Positions 4,974 through 5,057 of a DNA stretch of 5,057 nucleotides are shown in pieces. The stretch covers positions 1-5,057 of the forward strand of contig CAKPSA010000086.1 of the NCBI GenBank assembly GCA_934183145.1, written 5' to 3'. Both the position numbers and the translations under genes were made by a program. The stretch comes from an uncultured Veillonella sp. GTDB taxonomy: Bacteria > Bacillota > Negativicutes > Veillonellales > Veillonellaceae. The notes under the pieces are model-generated. The model was not told where the DNA came from. It searched no databases and saw nothing but the letters and a program-made list of their open reading frames with translations. The first letter of the stretch is position 1. Every line of letters begins with the position of its first letter.

Positions 4974-5057
4974 TCGCTAGTTGATGAAACACTTCGAAAG
5001 AGGTTGTGGAAACTGGTACAGATCTTTGAAAACTGAACAATGATAGGTAATCAATCA
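4974..5057 (+). ncRNA. rRNA operon leader with boxA-like antitermination element (cut by window end)
   Basis: The transcribed leader includes a small hairpin, ACTTC (4991-4995) with GAGGT (5000-5004), closed by a GAAA tetraloop, in the position of a boxB-like stem. A boxA-like GATCTTTGAAAAC follows (5021-5033), the site for NusB-S10 that keeps RNA polymerase resistant to Rho on rRNA. CTTTGAAAACTGAAC is the phrase commonly seen just before 16S genes in Firmicutes. The mature 16S start is not in the window, so the rRNA gene itself is inferred. Confidence 0.75.

Noticed and set aside
1..5057. CRISPR array, insertion sequence, tRNA gene or phage element
   Set aside because: No regularly spaced repeats, transposase, terminal repeats or tRNA-like fold was seen on either strand by eye.

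Overview
This AT-rich window reads as chromosomal DNA from a low-GC relative of the Firmicutes. The best guess is a Negativicute such as Veillonella: the base composition, separate short SecD and SecF, and the Firmicutes-type rRNA leader ending in CTTTGAAAACTGAAC all fit. The genus is an inference from recall and was not tested by a search.

The layout is as follows. Positions 1-39 hold what looks like the last 12 codons of an upstream gene, plausibly tgt (tRNA-guanine transglycosylase). A sigma-A-type promoter at 50-78 precedes a tightly packed four-gene operon: yajC (117-407), 5-formyltetrahydrofolate cyclo-ligase (407-973), secD (995-2269, TTG start) and secF (2266-3162). YajC, SecD and SecF form the membrane complex that helps the SecYEG/SecA translocon by using the proton gradient to pull proteins across the inner membrane. 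The folate enzyme is a metabolic guest, joined to yajC by a 1-nt stop/start overlap. The operon ends at two hairpins, the second a strong intrinsic terminator (3198-3237).

A separate gene for a 12-helix major facilitator transporter (3388-4563) follows. It has its own predicted promoter, a 14-bp perfect palindrome upstream, and an intrinsic terminator (4629-4674). From about 4675 there are no genes. An A-rich stretch leads into two tandem strong promoters (P1 4842-4869, P2 4938-4966) and an rRNA leader with a boxA-like antitermination element. The window stops just before a 16S rRNA gene would begin.

All the genes are known families and I see no new defence or mobile system. The most notable unexplained signals are small. 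One is a long GC-rich RNA hairpin (419-459) inside the first codons of the folate gene. Another is the pair of rRNA promoters, which share an 11-nt start-site sequence; P2 has a near-consensus UP element and an inverted repeat over its -10. The third is a Glu in SecF where the proton-pathway Asp is expected.
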